Assembly (NCBI RefSeq): GCF_016919725.2 | Contig: NZ_JAJERH010000032.1 | Location: 1-45,863, forward strand | Direction: 5' to 3' | DNA from: Virgibacillus sp. AGTR | GTDB taxonomy: Bacteria; Bacillota; Bacilli; Bacillales; Amphibacillaceae | Length of the DNA: 45,863 bases | Shown: piece after piece, positions 17,920-25,952 of the stretch | Position numbering within the stretch: the stretch's first letter is position 1 | Layout of the letters: each line of letters begins with the position of its first letter | The notes under the pieces: generated by a model | Seen by the model: only the letters and a program-made list of their open reading frames with translations | The model's database searches: none | What the model was told of the DNA's origin: nothing | Position numbers and translations under genes: made by a program

Positions 17920-18063
17920 TCAACGATTGTTTTCTGCATCACCCTCATGTTTTAATTCATAATGCGATGGAGTGGTTTGCTCCTGTTTCTGAGATACATC
18001 AAACTCAGGATTTAACCATGTAAAAGTAGCAAGCTCCTTCTCTTCATCTTCGTATAAGTTCAT
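17920..18063 (-). CDS. Small acidic protein of 47 aa upstream of comK
   Basis: ATG preceded by GAGGTGATAAGGG. The product starts MNLYEDEEKELATFTWLNPE and ends EGDAENNR; it is acidic, has no membrane segment and no cysteine. The strong ribosome binding site and clean frame argue for a real gene. The stop codon lies just upstream of the comK promoter, so readthrough could link the two. I do not recognise a family. Confidence 0.55.
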   Translation of the reverse strand: MNLYEDEEKELATFTWLNPEFDVSQKQEQTTPSHYELKHEGDAENNR

Positions 18064-18225
18064 CCCTTATCACCTCTTATCTCTATTCTCTCTCAATTTA
18101 TACACAACCATACATTATTTGTTCAGTCTTATCCCACAACAAAAAAGAGGCTAACTATATAAAGTCAATATTTTTAGCGACAAAAAATGAATATTTCTTT
18201 CTTATAAATTAGGGCACGACAAATA

Positions 18226-18266
18226 AGCTTGATGATTTAGGAGTTTTTTTAATTAATCATCAAGCT
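18226..18266. terminator. Hairpin at the distal end of the IS110 element
   Basis: Perfect 12-bp inverted repeat AGCTTGATGATT / AATCATCAAGCT with a T-rich loop, 62 bp past the transposase stop. It may terminate the transposase transcript (only a weak TTATTTG tract follows) or belong to the right end of the element. 18066-18225 shows no gene. Confidence 0.55.
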
Positions 18267-18328
18267 ATCTCCTTTATAGTTTAATCGTTGATGCTGATGA
18301 TAACCTTCTCCTCTCTTTTTGTATTACA

Positions 18329-19492
18329 TTAAGCACCAACTTCTTTATAAGATTCACCTGTCTGTATTAAATGGAATATGACTCTTATTAATTTCTTTGC
18401 TACATGACTTAACACGACATTAAAGTGTTTACCTTCTGCTAGCTTCTTCTCATAATATTTCTTGAATGTTGGTGAGTAGATAGAAACCAATCTTGAAGCA
18501 TGATACATTGCCCATCGAAGTTGTGGTGATCCTCGTTTAACCATTTTTCCGGTTCCTTTATAGTTACCAGACTGATATATGGATGGTTCCATTCCAGCGA
18601 AGGCTAATAGCTGACCTGGATTATCAAAGTTGAGGACATCACCTATTTCTGCTATGATTATACTACCGAGTCGATAAGAAATTCCGGGAATGGTTACAAT
18701 TGGTGAATCGAGTGTATCCATCATTTCTTGAATTTTTTTATCGACTTCTTTTATTTGCTTCTCATACAAATCTATCTGTTGTATGATTTGAGTTAATTCA
18801 AATTCCGTAATGGAAGAATAGCACCCAACACTATCTTTCGCTAATTGTTTAAGAAAATCAGGTTGAATGCGACTATTATTCACTCCTAGCAGTTTAGAAA
18901 GTGTTTTTTCATGAGCCATCGCAATTCTTTTGGGACTTGGATACTTTTTAAGTATTTGTATCATGTAACTCGAATAGCGAACTTGACCATACGTAGCTAA
19001 TTCAGGAAAGCTTTTTTCTAAAATTCGAGTATACTGTGTTTTAAGAAGGCTTTGATGCTTTCCTAGTCTGCTTCTAAATCTCGTCAATTCTTTAAGTTCT
19101 TCGGTAATCTTATTTTGAATTTGTTCTCTTTTTTCGAAATCCCCCATTACCATTTTTGCGATGACTAAAGCATCTGTTTTATCTGTCTTTGTCTTTCTCA
19201 ATGTATGAACTTTGGAAAATTCTTTAACTAGAATGGGATTATAACGATACACTTGATAATTATTTTCCCTTAAAAATTTTAAGATAGGAGCGTTATAATG
19301 ACCTGTATCCTCCATTGCTAGCTTACATTTTTGACCTGTTTGATATTGAATACGACAAATGATGGTATCGAGCTTTTGAAAACCTAATCGATCATTTACT
19401 ATTATGAAGTCGTCTTCATAAATTTCCCCTTCATCATCAATAATTGCTACTTGATGTTTGTGCTTGGCCACATCAATTCCCACATAAATCAT
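18329..19492 (-). CDS. IS110-family transposase (DEDD recombinase)
   Basis: 387 residues, intact. The N-terminal RuvC-like DEDD domain shows Asp7 in GIDVAK, Glu61 in AMEDTGHY, and Asp104 and Asp107 in KTDKTDA. A coiled-coil linker spans about 230-262. The C-terminal Transposase_20 domain has IPGISYRLGSIIIAEIGD at 268-285 and the QSGNYKGTG serine region near 308 (known catalytic Ser in this family). IS110 enzymes cut and join DNA under guidance of a bridge RNA from the element's non-coding end. Confidence 0.93.
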   Translation of the reverse strand: MIYVGIDVAKHKHQVAIIDDEGEIYEDDFIIVNDRLGFQKLDTIICRIQYQTGQKCKLAMEDTGHYNAPILKFLRENNYQVYRYNPILVKEFSKVHTLRKTKTDKTDALVIAKMVMGDFEKREQIQNKITEELKELTRFRSRLGKHQSLLKTQYTRILEKSFPELATYGQVRYSSYMIQILKKYPSPKRIAMAHEKTLSKLLGVNNSRIQPDFLKQLAKDSVGCYSSITEFELTQIIQQIDLYEKQIKEVDKKIQEMMDTLDSPIVTIPGISYRLGSIIIAEIGDVLNFDNPGQLLAFAGMEPSIYQSGNYKGTGKMVKRGSPQLRWAMYHASRLVSIYSPTFKKYYEKKLAEGKHFNVVLSHVAKKLIRVIFHLIQTGESYKEVGA

Positions 19493-19700
19493 TAGAATTC
19501 CTTCTCTCCATTTTATTACGCTGTGCTTTCAAGCCACGCACTCCCTGTCCTGTATCCTTGTACGAAATCAAACGTCTGGCGTTATCTAACTGATTAACAG
19601 ATAAACAAAGAGCTGTGGTTAGATTCTCTAAAAACCAGTTACTTAAAAAGTACTGTAGGCTGGGTTACTAATCCACAGCGTTGCTTTAAGTATAAAATGA
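19493..19700 (-). ncRNA. Candidate IS110 bridge RNA
   Basis: About 200 nt of non-coding DNA before the transposase start, where IS110-subgroup elements encode their bridge RNA. In transcript sense three hairpins can be drawn. The first pairs CTGTGGATTAG (19668-19678) with CTAACCACAG (19613-19622), one bulged A, around a 45-nt loop. The second is TTATCT/AGATAA (19582-19604). The third is GTGC...GCAC with inner GCTT/AAGC next to the transposase start. Two large loops would suit target and donor guides. Transcription is not shown; the assignment rests on position and folding. Confidence 0.5.
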
Positions 19701-19706
19701 CTATAC

Positions 19707-19742
19707 AAAAAAAGCACTAGGAGTAGCTAACCCCTAGTACTT
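19707..19742 (-). terminator. Terminator downstream of lcfB
   Basis: AGTACTAGGGG / CTCCTAGTGCT (wobble pairs included) followed by seven T on the minus strand. It would end transcription from lcfB before the IS110 element. The large repeat 19752-20042 lies between it and the lcfB stop. Confidence 0.7.
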
Positions 19743-19751
19743 AATATACAA

Positions 19752-20042
19752 GGCTGGGACAAAACACAACTTCTTTACTCAAAATACGAATAATCATATT
19801 ATCAATAGGAGTATCATCGCCGCACCGTGAAACTATATTCGTTTTCCGCGGGCACGGCCTCAGCTAACTTTGGTAAAGAAAAACACGTTAATACGTGGAT
19901 CTTCGGACGCGTGCTGTTACCGCCGGAGTCTCGCTTATTTCAGGTGCTAAATGAATGATTCTGATCAAAAAACGAACGATAAGCAAAAATAATCATCGTT
20001 CGTTTTCGTTTTTAATTGTTTCTTCATTCTCTTGTCCCAGCC
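19752..20042 (+). repeat. Inverted-repeat-bounded dispersed element (GGCTGGGACAA ... TTGTCCCAGCC)
   Basis: A 291-bp element bounded by a perfect 11-bp inverted repeat, with further A/T-rich complementarity inward. Its core (CGTTTTCC, GGGCACGGCCTCAGCTAACT, GTGGATCTTCGG, CGGAGTCTCGC) recurs at 32190-32345 and, inverted, at 32465-32600; a decayed copy is at 40303-40448. No coding capacity. Palindromic repeats with such cores are widespread in Bacillaceae, to my recollection. Confidence 0.75.
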
Positions 20043-20053
20043 ATTTTTTCTTC

Positions 20054-21589
20054 TCAATTTCGTGTATGCGATCTTAAATTTTTTCGTAATATCTTTCCTG
20101 TCGTATTTTTAGGTAATTCCTCAAGAAATTCAACAGTGGAAGGAATTTTATATTTTACTAGATAGGTAGCACAGTATTCCAATAACTCGTCCTCTGTTAT
20201 AGAAGAATCATTAACCACAACGAAGCTGCATACAGCCTCTCCAGTTTGACTATCGGGAACACCGATAACAGCAACCTCGGAAACACCTGGATGGGCGTAT
20301 AAAACCTCTTCCACTTCTCTTGGATATACATTATACCCACCCACAAGAATCATGTCTTTTTTCCTATCAACGATATAGAAGTACCCTTCATCATCCATTC
20401 GAGCCATATCTCCTGTATAAAGCCAACCATCCTTTAAAGCAATTGCCGATTCTTCCGGCATTTTATAATAGCCTAGCATAACGTTTGGTCCACGAACAAC
20501 AAGTTCGCCTACTTCTCCCACCTGTACTTCTTCGCCAAACTCATCAACTACTTTGTTTTCCACGTGAAGGATACTTCTACCAATAGATCCTGGTTTGCGC
20601 GGACGATCCAATGGGTTAAAACAAGTTACTGGTGAGGCCTCAGATAACCCGTACCCTTCTGAAACCTTCACATGGAAGATCTCCTCAAAGGACTTTAAAA
20701 GAGCCACAGGCATAGATGCGCCGCCAGAAATACATAAACGAATCGTAGAAAAATGATCTACCATCTCTTTCCCACTTCGTACCAAGTAATTATACATTGT
20801 AGGTACACCAGCGAAAATCGTGGCTTGATATTGTTTACTAACTTGAAACACATCCGTAGGTGAAAATTTAGGCAAAATCAGTACTGTTCCACCATTCATT
20901 AATGGAGCGTTCAACGAAACCGTTAAACAAAAAACGTGAAACATAGGTAATGCAGCAATCACACGGTCTTGATTATTTATTGTTAAATAATCTGCTGTAT
21001 CTTTTGCATTAGAATATAAGTTTTTATGTGAGAGCATCGCTCCCTTAGGTGTTCCTGTCGTTCCAGAGGTATATAGGATAATAGCCAAATCCTCTTGATC
21101 CAAAGAAGGGTCTATAAAGCTTGTTTCTCCAAGAGCTAAAATTTCAGTAAATGCTTTTGTTTTTTCTTGAAGAAAGAGTGGTGATGATACGTTTTTCTCG
21201 GAGTCGCAGACTATGTAATGATTAATCGCAGGTAATTGATCATCGATTGCATGAAACTTTTCCAATAATACATCCATTGTAATAACAGCCTTGACATCTC
21301 CATTCTTCACTATATATGTCATTTCACTTGATGTATATAAAGGATTAATTGGAATAATAACTAGACCAAGTCGTAACGCGCCATACAGACCAATGACATA
21401 ATAAGGACTATTACCAACAACTAAGGCAACATGATCTCCTTTCTTGTATCCTAAGGATGCTAGGCCAGAGGCAAATAGCGAAACAGCATGATTCAGTTCA
21501 AAATAAGACGTTTCTTTATGTTGAAACACATATGCCGTCTTGTCAGGATACTTTTTTGCAGTAACAGCTAATTGTTCACTTAAATTCAC
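20054..21589 (-). CDS. lcfB: Long-chain fatty acid-CoA ligase (LcfB/YhfL-like)
   Basis: 511 residues, ANL-superfamily enzyme that activates fatty acids to acyl-AMP and then acyl-CoA. Motifs: ILYTSGTTGTPKGAMLSH near 170-187 (P-loop), YGLSEASP near 310 (A5), GWLYTGDMARMDDEGYFYIVDR near 388-409 (A7/A8 hinge), and the C-terminal catalytic Lys in PKNTTGKILRKNLR. GTG start behind GAGGAGG. A long palindrome with perfect FadR-type half sites lies immediately upstream, as expected for a beta-oxidation gene. Neighbours lplJ and yhfI support orthology to B. subtilis yhfL. Confidence 0.93.
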   Translation of the reverse strand: MNLSEQLAVTAKKYPDKTAYVFQHKETSYFELNHAVSLFASGLASLGYKKGDHVALVVGNSPYYVIGLYGALRLGLVIIPINPLYTSSEMTYIVKNGDVKAVITMDVLLEKFHAIDDQLPAINHYIVCDSEKNVSSPLFLQEKTKAFTEILALGETSFIDPSLDQEDLAIILYTSGTTGTPKGAMLSHKNLYSNAKDTADYLTINNQDRVIAALPMFHVFCLTVSLNAPLMNGGTVLILPKFSPTDVFQVSKQYQATIFAGVPTMYNYLVRSGKEMVDHFSTIRLCISGGASMPVALLKSFEEIFHVKVSEGYGLSEASPVTCFNPLDRPRKPGSIGRSILHVENKVVDEFGEEVQVGEVGELVVRGPNVMLGYYKMPEESAIALKDGWLYTGDMARMDDEGYFYIVDRKKDMILVGGYNVYPREVEEVLYAHPGVSEVAVIGVPDSQTGEAVCSFVVVNDSSITEDELLEYCATYLVKYKIPSTVEFLEELPKNTTGKILRKNLRSHTRN

Positions 21590-21604
21590 TGCTAATCCTC
21601 CTCA

Positions 21605-21636
21605 TGCATAATGAATGAATAATCATTCATTATGCA
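21605..21636. promoter_or_regulatory. FadR operator palindrome upstream of lcfB
   Basis: A 32-bp palindrome with half sites TGCATAATGAATGA and TCATTCATTATGCA around ATAA. The inner part fits the B. subtilis FadR box (TGAATGA...TCATTCA). It begins 16 bp upstream of the lcfB start and next to its ribosome binding site, so bound repressor would block transcription; acyl-CoA relieves FadR repression in B. subtilis. No fadR gene is in the window. Confidence 0.82.
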
Positions 21637-21829
21637 GCATTTTTTAATAGAAGAATACTTCCCATTACTTTGGCTATTCCTCTATCTTCAAAAACATATG
21701 AATTATTTTACTATTTTAGTATAAATTACGATTTTTATCATTTCAAGTGCAAGCGTTAACAAATTGTGAGAAATTCAAATTCTATTCCTTCACAGTAAGG
21801 AGATCACTGTGTTAAAAGCAAATTAGGCC

Positions 21830-21865
21830 AAAAAAAAGACATCCTTAGTTGGATTTCTTTTTTTC
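21830..21865. terminator. Bidirectional terminator downstream of lplJ
   Basis: AGACATCC / GGATTTCT stem flanked by eight A and seven T, so it can work on both strands. 21637-21829 contains only the A/T-rich region upstream of lcfB. Confidence 0.7.
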
Positions 21866-21894
21866 TCTATAAAACGAATAGACAAAGTAGATAG

Positions 21895-22010
21895 ATAGTA
21901 ATGGAGCCGTCGCCCCTGCGGAAGCAGCAACTGCTGAAGATCCCGCTAGGAGCGAGTTTGATTCCTGTAAAAGCTGCAGCTGTCCGTGAAAAGATGACGG
22001 CTCTAATTGA
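21895..22010. repeat. Palindromic dispersed repeat, diverged copy
   Basis: Bounded by GAGCCGTC (21904-21911) and GACGGCTC (21996-22003). The inside (CCCTGCGGAAGCAGCA, CTGAAGATCCCGC) recalls the CTCCTGCGGGA...GAAGACCCCGC core of the common Bacillaceae palindromic repeat and is distantly similar to the element at 32465-32600. No open reading frame. Confidence 0.55.
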
Positions 22011-22047
22011 ACTTCTAAAAAGCCCTAGGCTTAACAATTATCTTCAT

Positions 22048-23043
22048 TTAATAAATTAAATTAATAAAATCATCTTTAGAAATTTTTCCTAAGTAATGAG
22101 ATACATCAACATTTGCCAATGCTTCTTCCAGAGCTTGGCGATTATGACGAACACCTACTAACTTTTCTTCCATGACTTTTATTTCACCAATACCAAAGAA
22201 ATCCCCATAAATTTTACAATTTCCAATGACACCTTTTTTAACATCTAGTCGCACATCAACAAGACCAGCAGGGAATTTATGTGATGCTTGAATGTTGAAG
22301 GATGGTGATTTCCCATAGTTCCATTCCCAATTTTGATAGCGCTCACGCGATATTTGATGGACATTTTCCCAATCTTCCTCAGTTAACTCATAGCGCGGAA
22401 CATCAGCAACATCCTCTACGTCGAATACATGTCGCAGAATAATCTCTTTAAATTCATCAACGGTAATTTTTTTCTCAAGAAATTCTGAAATGTTAGCAAC
22501 ACGACTACGGATTGACTTAATTCCCTTTGACTCAATCTTTTCTTTTTTAACTTTTAATGCAGAAACAACATTTTCTATTTCAGAATCCAGCATAAGTGTA
22601 CCATGGCTGAACATTTTCCCTTTGGTTGAATACATGGCATTCCCTGAAATTTTCCGACCTTCTGCAGTAAGGTCATTTCTCCCTTGTAGTTCAGCTGGCA
22701 CACCAAGTTTATTTAAAGCATCAACCACTGGTTGTGTAAATTTAGCAAAATTTTGAAAGCTATTTCCATCATCTTTCGTTATGAAGCTAAAGTTTAAGTT
22801 ACCTTCATCATGGTATACTGCTCCGCCACCTGATAATCTACGGACGACTTTAATGCCGTTATCATCTACATATTGTGTATTTATTTCTTCGATCGTATTT
22901 TGATTCCGACCGATAATAATAGATGGAGCATTCACATAAAATAGTAAATATGTATCTTTCTCACCAAAATTTTGCAATACATATTCTTCAAGTGCAAGAT
23001 TAATTGATGGGTCTGTAATCCCTTTATTGTCAATAAACTTCAT
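22048..23043 (-). CDS. lplJ: Lipoate-protein ligase LplJ
   Basis: 331 residues. Activates lipoate with ATP and transfers it to lipoyl domains (GcvH, 2-oxoacid dehydrogenase E2). The catalytic domain has the lipoate/adenylate loop RRLSGGGAVYHDEGNLNFSF at 68-87 and Lys131 in GRKISGNAMY, then SHGTLML. The C-terminal accessory domain (about 250-331, KKGVIGNCKIYGDF...) is present as in full-length LplA/LplJ. The ATG follows GAAGGGAG. In B. subtilis lplJ lies between yhfI and yhfK-lcfB; here yhfK is missing. Confidence 0.93.
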   Translation of the reverse strand: MKFIDNKGITDPSINLALEEYVLQNFGEKDTYLLFYVNAPSIIIGRNQNTIEEINTQYVDDNGIKVVRRLSGGGAVYHDEGNLNFSFITKDDGNSFQNFAKFTQPVVDALNKLGVPAELQGRNDLTAEGRKISGNAMYSTKGKMFSHGTLMLDSEIENVVSALKVKKEKIESKGIKSIRSRVANISEFLEKKITVDEFKEIILRHVFDVEDVADVPRYELTEEDWENVHQISRERYQNWEWNYGKSPSFNIQASHKFPAGLVDVRLDVKKGVIGNCKIYGDFFGIGEIKVMEEKLVGVRHNRQALEEALANVDVSHYLGKISKDDFINLIY

Positions 23044-23127
23044 CGTTTATACTCCCTTCAACATAAAAATAGGTATTTAGTATAGCTTTAGTTTAATGTA
23101 AATAAGAGTAGTAATCAAAAAATAAAC

Positions 23128-23859
23128 CTAGCGCTCCCAAACCAAACCTTCTTTTGCAATTTGTATTACACCTTGATAAATCTGTTCCGCCTCTTCTTTT
23201 AATTGATTCTTATCACCGTACTGAGGCAAATGACTTAAAATTAGCTGTTTAACATTAGCTTGTTGTGCAATTGATGCTCCTTCACTACTAGTCATATGCC
23301 CTACATTTGTCCCATCTTGTTCCGCATAAAGATTGCAATCTGTAATCAAAAGATCTGCATTCTTCGCAAAATCAATCCAGTCTATATGATAACTAGTGTC
23401 TGCTGTATATACAATAACATGTTGACCATCTGTAATACGCATTCCATAACAAGGGACTGGGTGCTTCGTTTTTAGAAAAGTAATGGTAAACGGTCCTACG
23501 CTTAAAGGCAATGCTGGGTCATATTCTATTCCCTTTGTAAATGAATGTGTCAATGAATCAAATGCGTCTCTATCCTCTGTATGTGCAAAAATGGGTAATA
23601 CACGGCCTACTCCTGTTATATAATAGTTGACCAATCTTGCATACTGTAGAACTCCAATATCAGCGATATGGTCGTAATGATAATGAGACAATAGGACAAC
23701 GTCCAAATCTGAAATTGCTTTAAACTGTTGCAATTTTGATAAAGCTCCACTAGCCATATCTAGCACCATGCTATAACCTCTCGTTTCTAGTAAATAGCAT
23801 GAAGTTGCTCCATTTGGCGCAGGATACCCACCCCAGCAGCCAATAACAGTAAATTTCAT
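23128..23859 (-). CDS. yhfI: MBL-fold metal-dependent hydrolase (YhfI)
   Basis: 243 residues, metallo-beta-lactamase fold. Metal ligands are visible: LLSHYHYDHIADIG near 60-73, TADTSYH near 155 and SHLPQYGDK near 210. The RNase Z-like layout suggests a phosphodiesterase or related hydrolase, but the substrate is unknown. I start at the second ATG (MKFTVIGCWGG), 9 nt after AGGAG; the ATG two codons earlier is too close. It is divergent from yhfH, an arrangement also fitting the B. subtilis yhfH/yhfI order. Confidence 0.85.
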   Translation of the reverse strand: MKFTVIGCWGGYPAPNGATSCYLLETRGYSMVLDMASGALSKLQQFKAISDLDVVLLSHYHYDHIADIGVLQYARLVNYYITGVGRVLPIFAHTEDRDAFDSLTHSFTKGIEYDPALPLSVGPFTITFLKTKHPVPCYGMRITDGQHVIVYTADTSYHIDWIDFAKNADLLITDCNLYAEQDGTNVGHMTSSEGASIAQQANVKQLILSHLPQYGDKNQLKEEAEQIYQGVIQIAKEGLVWER

Positions 23860-23899
23860 AAGCATACACTCCTATTTTTTATTTTGTTGTAACACAGTA

Positions 23900-23929
23900 T
23901 TGACTAATTGAATACTGTTATATTACAAT
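23900..23929 (+). promoter_or_regulatory. Probable promoter of yhfH
   Basis: TTGACT, 18-bp spacer, TACAAT, 30 bp before the yhfH start. A TATATT just upstream of the -10 is an alternative. Confidence 0.45.
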
Positions 23930-23959
23930 GAGTTTAATTCAATCAAGAGGAGGAATCAC

Positions 23960-24088
23960 ATGATAAACGTCATGGAGTTTTTTAGAAATCTACCTAAGAA
24001 AAAGTGTAGTAAATGTGGTCATGAAATGGTTGAGAAAGCAGATTGCTACGGTAATTTATGTGACGATTGTGATCATCCAGCTAGATAA
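23960..24088 (+). CDS. yhfH: YhfH family zinc-ribbon microprotein (42 aa)
   Basis: 42 codons: MINVMEFFRNLPKKKCSKCG with four paired cysteines (CSKCG near 16-20, then C29, C34 and C37 in DCYGNLCDDCD). This is the YhfH family pattern. The function is unknown; the cysteine pairs suggest a zinc ribbon. Strong AGAGGAGG site 6 nt before the ATG. Confidence 0.85.
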   Translation: MINVMEFFRNLPKKKCSKCGHEMVEKADCYGNLCDDCDHPAR

Positions 24089-24143
24089 TGTTATCATTTA
24101 ATTCTTGATAAAGAAATAATCTTTGTAAGTGCTATTTCCATCA

Positions 24144-24168
24144 GTGGGGGTTTTGCCTTCACCCCCAC
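24144..24168 (+). terminator. Hairpin terminator after yhfH
   Basis: GTGGGGGT / ACCCCCAC, 8 bp, followed by GTATTATTT. The stem is strong but the U-tract is interrupted. 24169-24308 shows no gene. Confidence 0.6.
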
Positions 24169-24308
24169 GTATTATTTACGATACCGTCGACCTTTGTAAT
24201 GTGGATAAATCAAAATCACCAGAAACCAACAGCTTTAACCTACCATAAAGTGAGTTTTTATTGCCAAGCTATAAGCTCTCTAGCCCCCAGCCAGAGGTTT
24301 TCTCCTTA

Positions 24309-24498
24309 AAACAAAAGCACAAGCGCCTGATTAGAAGCCTAGCGACTGGAGCGAGTCAACGGAGATAGAGCTTGCGAGCCGATGTTGACTTAGATTAGGG
24401 CGGTTCGTGAAGTCGCGTAGTTTCTAGGCGCTGGAGCTGGACGAGGCTCAACACGCCCATCTTTATCCACTTGGGCAAATTTTATAATTTCCTAGACT
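24309..24498 (+). repeat. ~195-bp dispersed structured repeat, copy C
   Basis: Third copy of the repeat at 61-258, same orientation. Its outer stem has changed in step: GCGCCT on the left pairs with AGGCGC on the right, where copy A has GCGCCC with GGGCGC. A 16-bp or so deletion is present relative to copies A and B after GGAGATA. Again the right end abuts the U-tract side of a terminator, that of hemY. Confidence 0.8.
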
Positions 24499-24499
24499 A

Positions 24500-24533
24500 A
24501 AAAAGCCGAATAGAATTTCAGCTTCTATCCGGC
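24500..24533 (-). terminator. Terminator of the hemEHY operon
   Basis: GCCGGATAGAA / TTCTATTCGGC (one G-T wobble) followed by six T on the minus strand, 15 bp past the hemY stop. Confidence 0.85.
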
Positions 24534-24548
24534 CCACTGTATATATGA

Positions 24549-25952
24549 TTACTGTAAGAATGATATGACATCTTGTGCGGTTTGCTCACCTTGTTCAATA
24601 CAATCGGGAATACCAGCCCCATCAAAGGAACATCCTGTTAAAAACACTCCTGGTACATGTTTATTAGCCTCATTACGCACTTCAGAAAGACGCTCCAAAT
24701 GTCCTACAGTATATTGCGGTCGTGAATTCTTCCATCGAGTAATGACGCGAAACTCTGGCTTTGCTTTAATTTTCATGGTCTTATTTAAATCATTTAAAAC
24801 AACATCCGTCAATTCATCGTCAGATAAGTCGACTACAGACTCGTCATTTGGTCTCCCTACATAGCACCGTAGTAAGATCTTTCCTTTAGGTGTCGTTGTT
24901 GGCCATTTCTTATGCGTCCATGTACAAGCTGTGATTTGATAATCGCTGCTTCTTGACACTAGAAAGCCTGTACCATTAATATCCTTTTTAATAGCTGACT
25001 GATCGAATGCTAAAACAACATTTGCTGTAGATGTAGATGGAACAGTAGTAAATGGTTTAAAGAAATCATACTGGCTAAAAATTTTTGGTATTGTAAAATG
25101 CGGTGTAGCCATGATGATTGCATCAGCTTTATACACATTTCCATTGCTTAGTAACAAATGGTACCCATGCTCCTTTTTTTCCACATGATCAACAGATGTT
25201 TGCAAGGAGATGATGTCGTCGTCAAGTACTTCTTCCAAACGATTCACAAGTGTTTCCAATCCATTTGTAAAGGAAAAGAATACGCCTTCTGGATTTTTCT
25301 TTTTACGCTTATCCGCCTTTGGCATCGTTTTCTGCAAGCCCTTTATTACACTACCATATTTTTGCTCCAATTGATAAAAGTTCGGATAGGTTGCCTTTAA
25401 ACTCATTTGGTCAATATCCCCAGAGTGAATTCCAGATAATAATGCCTCAATTTGATTTACTAATAACTCATTTCCAAATCGACGGCGGAAAAAAGCACCT
25501 AGTGATTGATCGTCCTTTTGTTTCCCTTTAGGCAATACCAAATCAAATAACGCGCGAGCCTTACCCTTTGGTGAAATTAACTTAGAAGTGAGTAACGGTC
25601 CGATATCCTTTGGAACTCCCATAAACGTTCCTTTAGGCATCTTATGTAATCTATCATTAACCAATATATAGGATTGTCCTGTTGCATTACGGACGATTTG
25701 CTCTTGTAACCCTAATTCTTCCACAAGTTTAACAGCAGGCTGTTTTCTGACAAGAAGTGAATCCGGACCTTGTTCAATCGTAAACCCATCACGTCTCAAG
25801 GTTTTTATTTTTCCACCTAAGCGGCTATTTGCTTCAATTAGCTTAATCTCATAGGGTAGATTTTTTGCTTTTATCTCTTTTTGTAAATAGTAGGCAGCAG
25901 ATAAGCCTGTTATTCCGCCACCCACAATTGCAATCGTCTTGGTTGGCTTCAT
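24549..25952 (-). CDS. hemY: Coproporphyrinogen III oxidase (HemY/CgoX)
   Basis: 467-residue FAD protein. In Firmicutes HemY oxidises coproporphyrinogen III to coproporphyrin III in the coproporphyrin-dependent heme pathway. FAD-binding start [17 protein letters not shown] at 8-24, followed by [10 protein letters not shown] near 39-48 and [11 protein letters not shown]. The C-terminal [20 protein letters not shown] matches the FAD-contacting end of the family. The start overlaps the hemH stop by 4 bp, so it is translationally coupled. Last gene of hemE-hemH-hemY. Confidence 0.94.
   Translation of the reverse strand: MKPTKTIAIVGGGITGLSAAYYLQKEIKAKNLPYEIKLIEANSRLGGKIKTLRRDGFTIEQGPDSLLVRKQPAVKLVEELGLQEQIVRNATGQSYILVNDRLHKMPKGTFMGVPKDIGPLLTSKLISPKGKARALFDLVLPKGKQKDDQSLGAFFRRRFGNELLVNQIEALLSGIHSGDIDQMSLKATYPNFYQLEQKYGSVIKGLQKTMPKADKRKKKNPEGVFFSFTNGLETLVNRLEEVLDDDIISLQTSVDHVEKKEHGYHLLLSNGNVYKADAIIMATPHFTIPKIFSQYDFFKPFTTVPSTSTANVVLAFDQSAIKKDINGTGFLVSRSSDYQITACTWTHKKWPTTTPKGKILLRCYVGRPNDESVVDLSDDELTDVVLNDLNKTMKIKAKPEFRVITRWKNSRPQYTVGHLERLSEVRNEANKHVPGVFLTGCSFDGAGIPDCIEQGEQTAQDVISFLQ

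Larger units (their letters stand above)
18150..19705 (-). mobile_element. IS110-family insertion sequence (ends approximate)
   Basis: Single transposase gene with about 210 bp of structured non-coding DNA upstream and about 175 bp downstream. IS110 elements lack terminal inverted repeats and often give no target duplication, so the borders given are estimates. It separates comK and its small neighbour from lcfB. The transposase is full length, so the element may be active. Confidence 0.7.
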
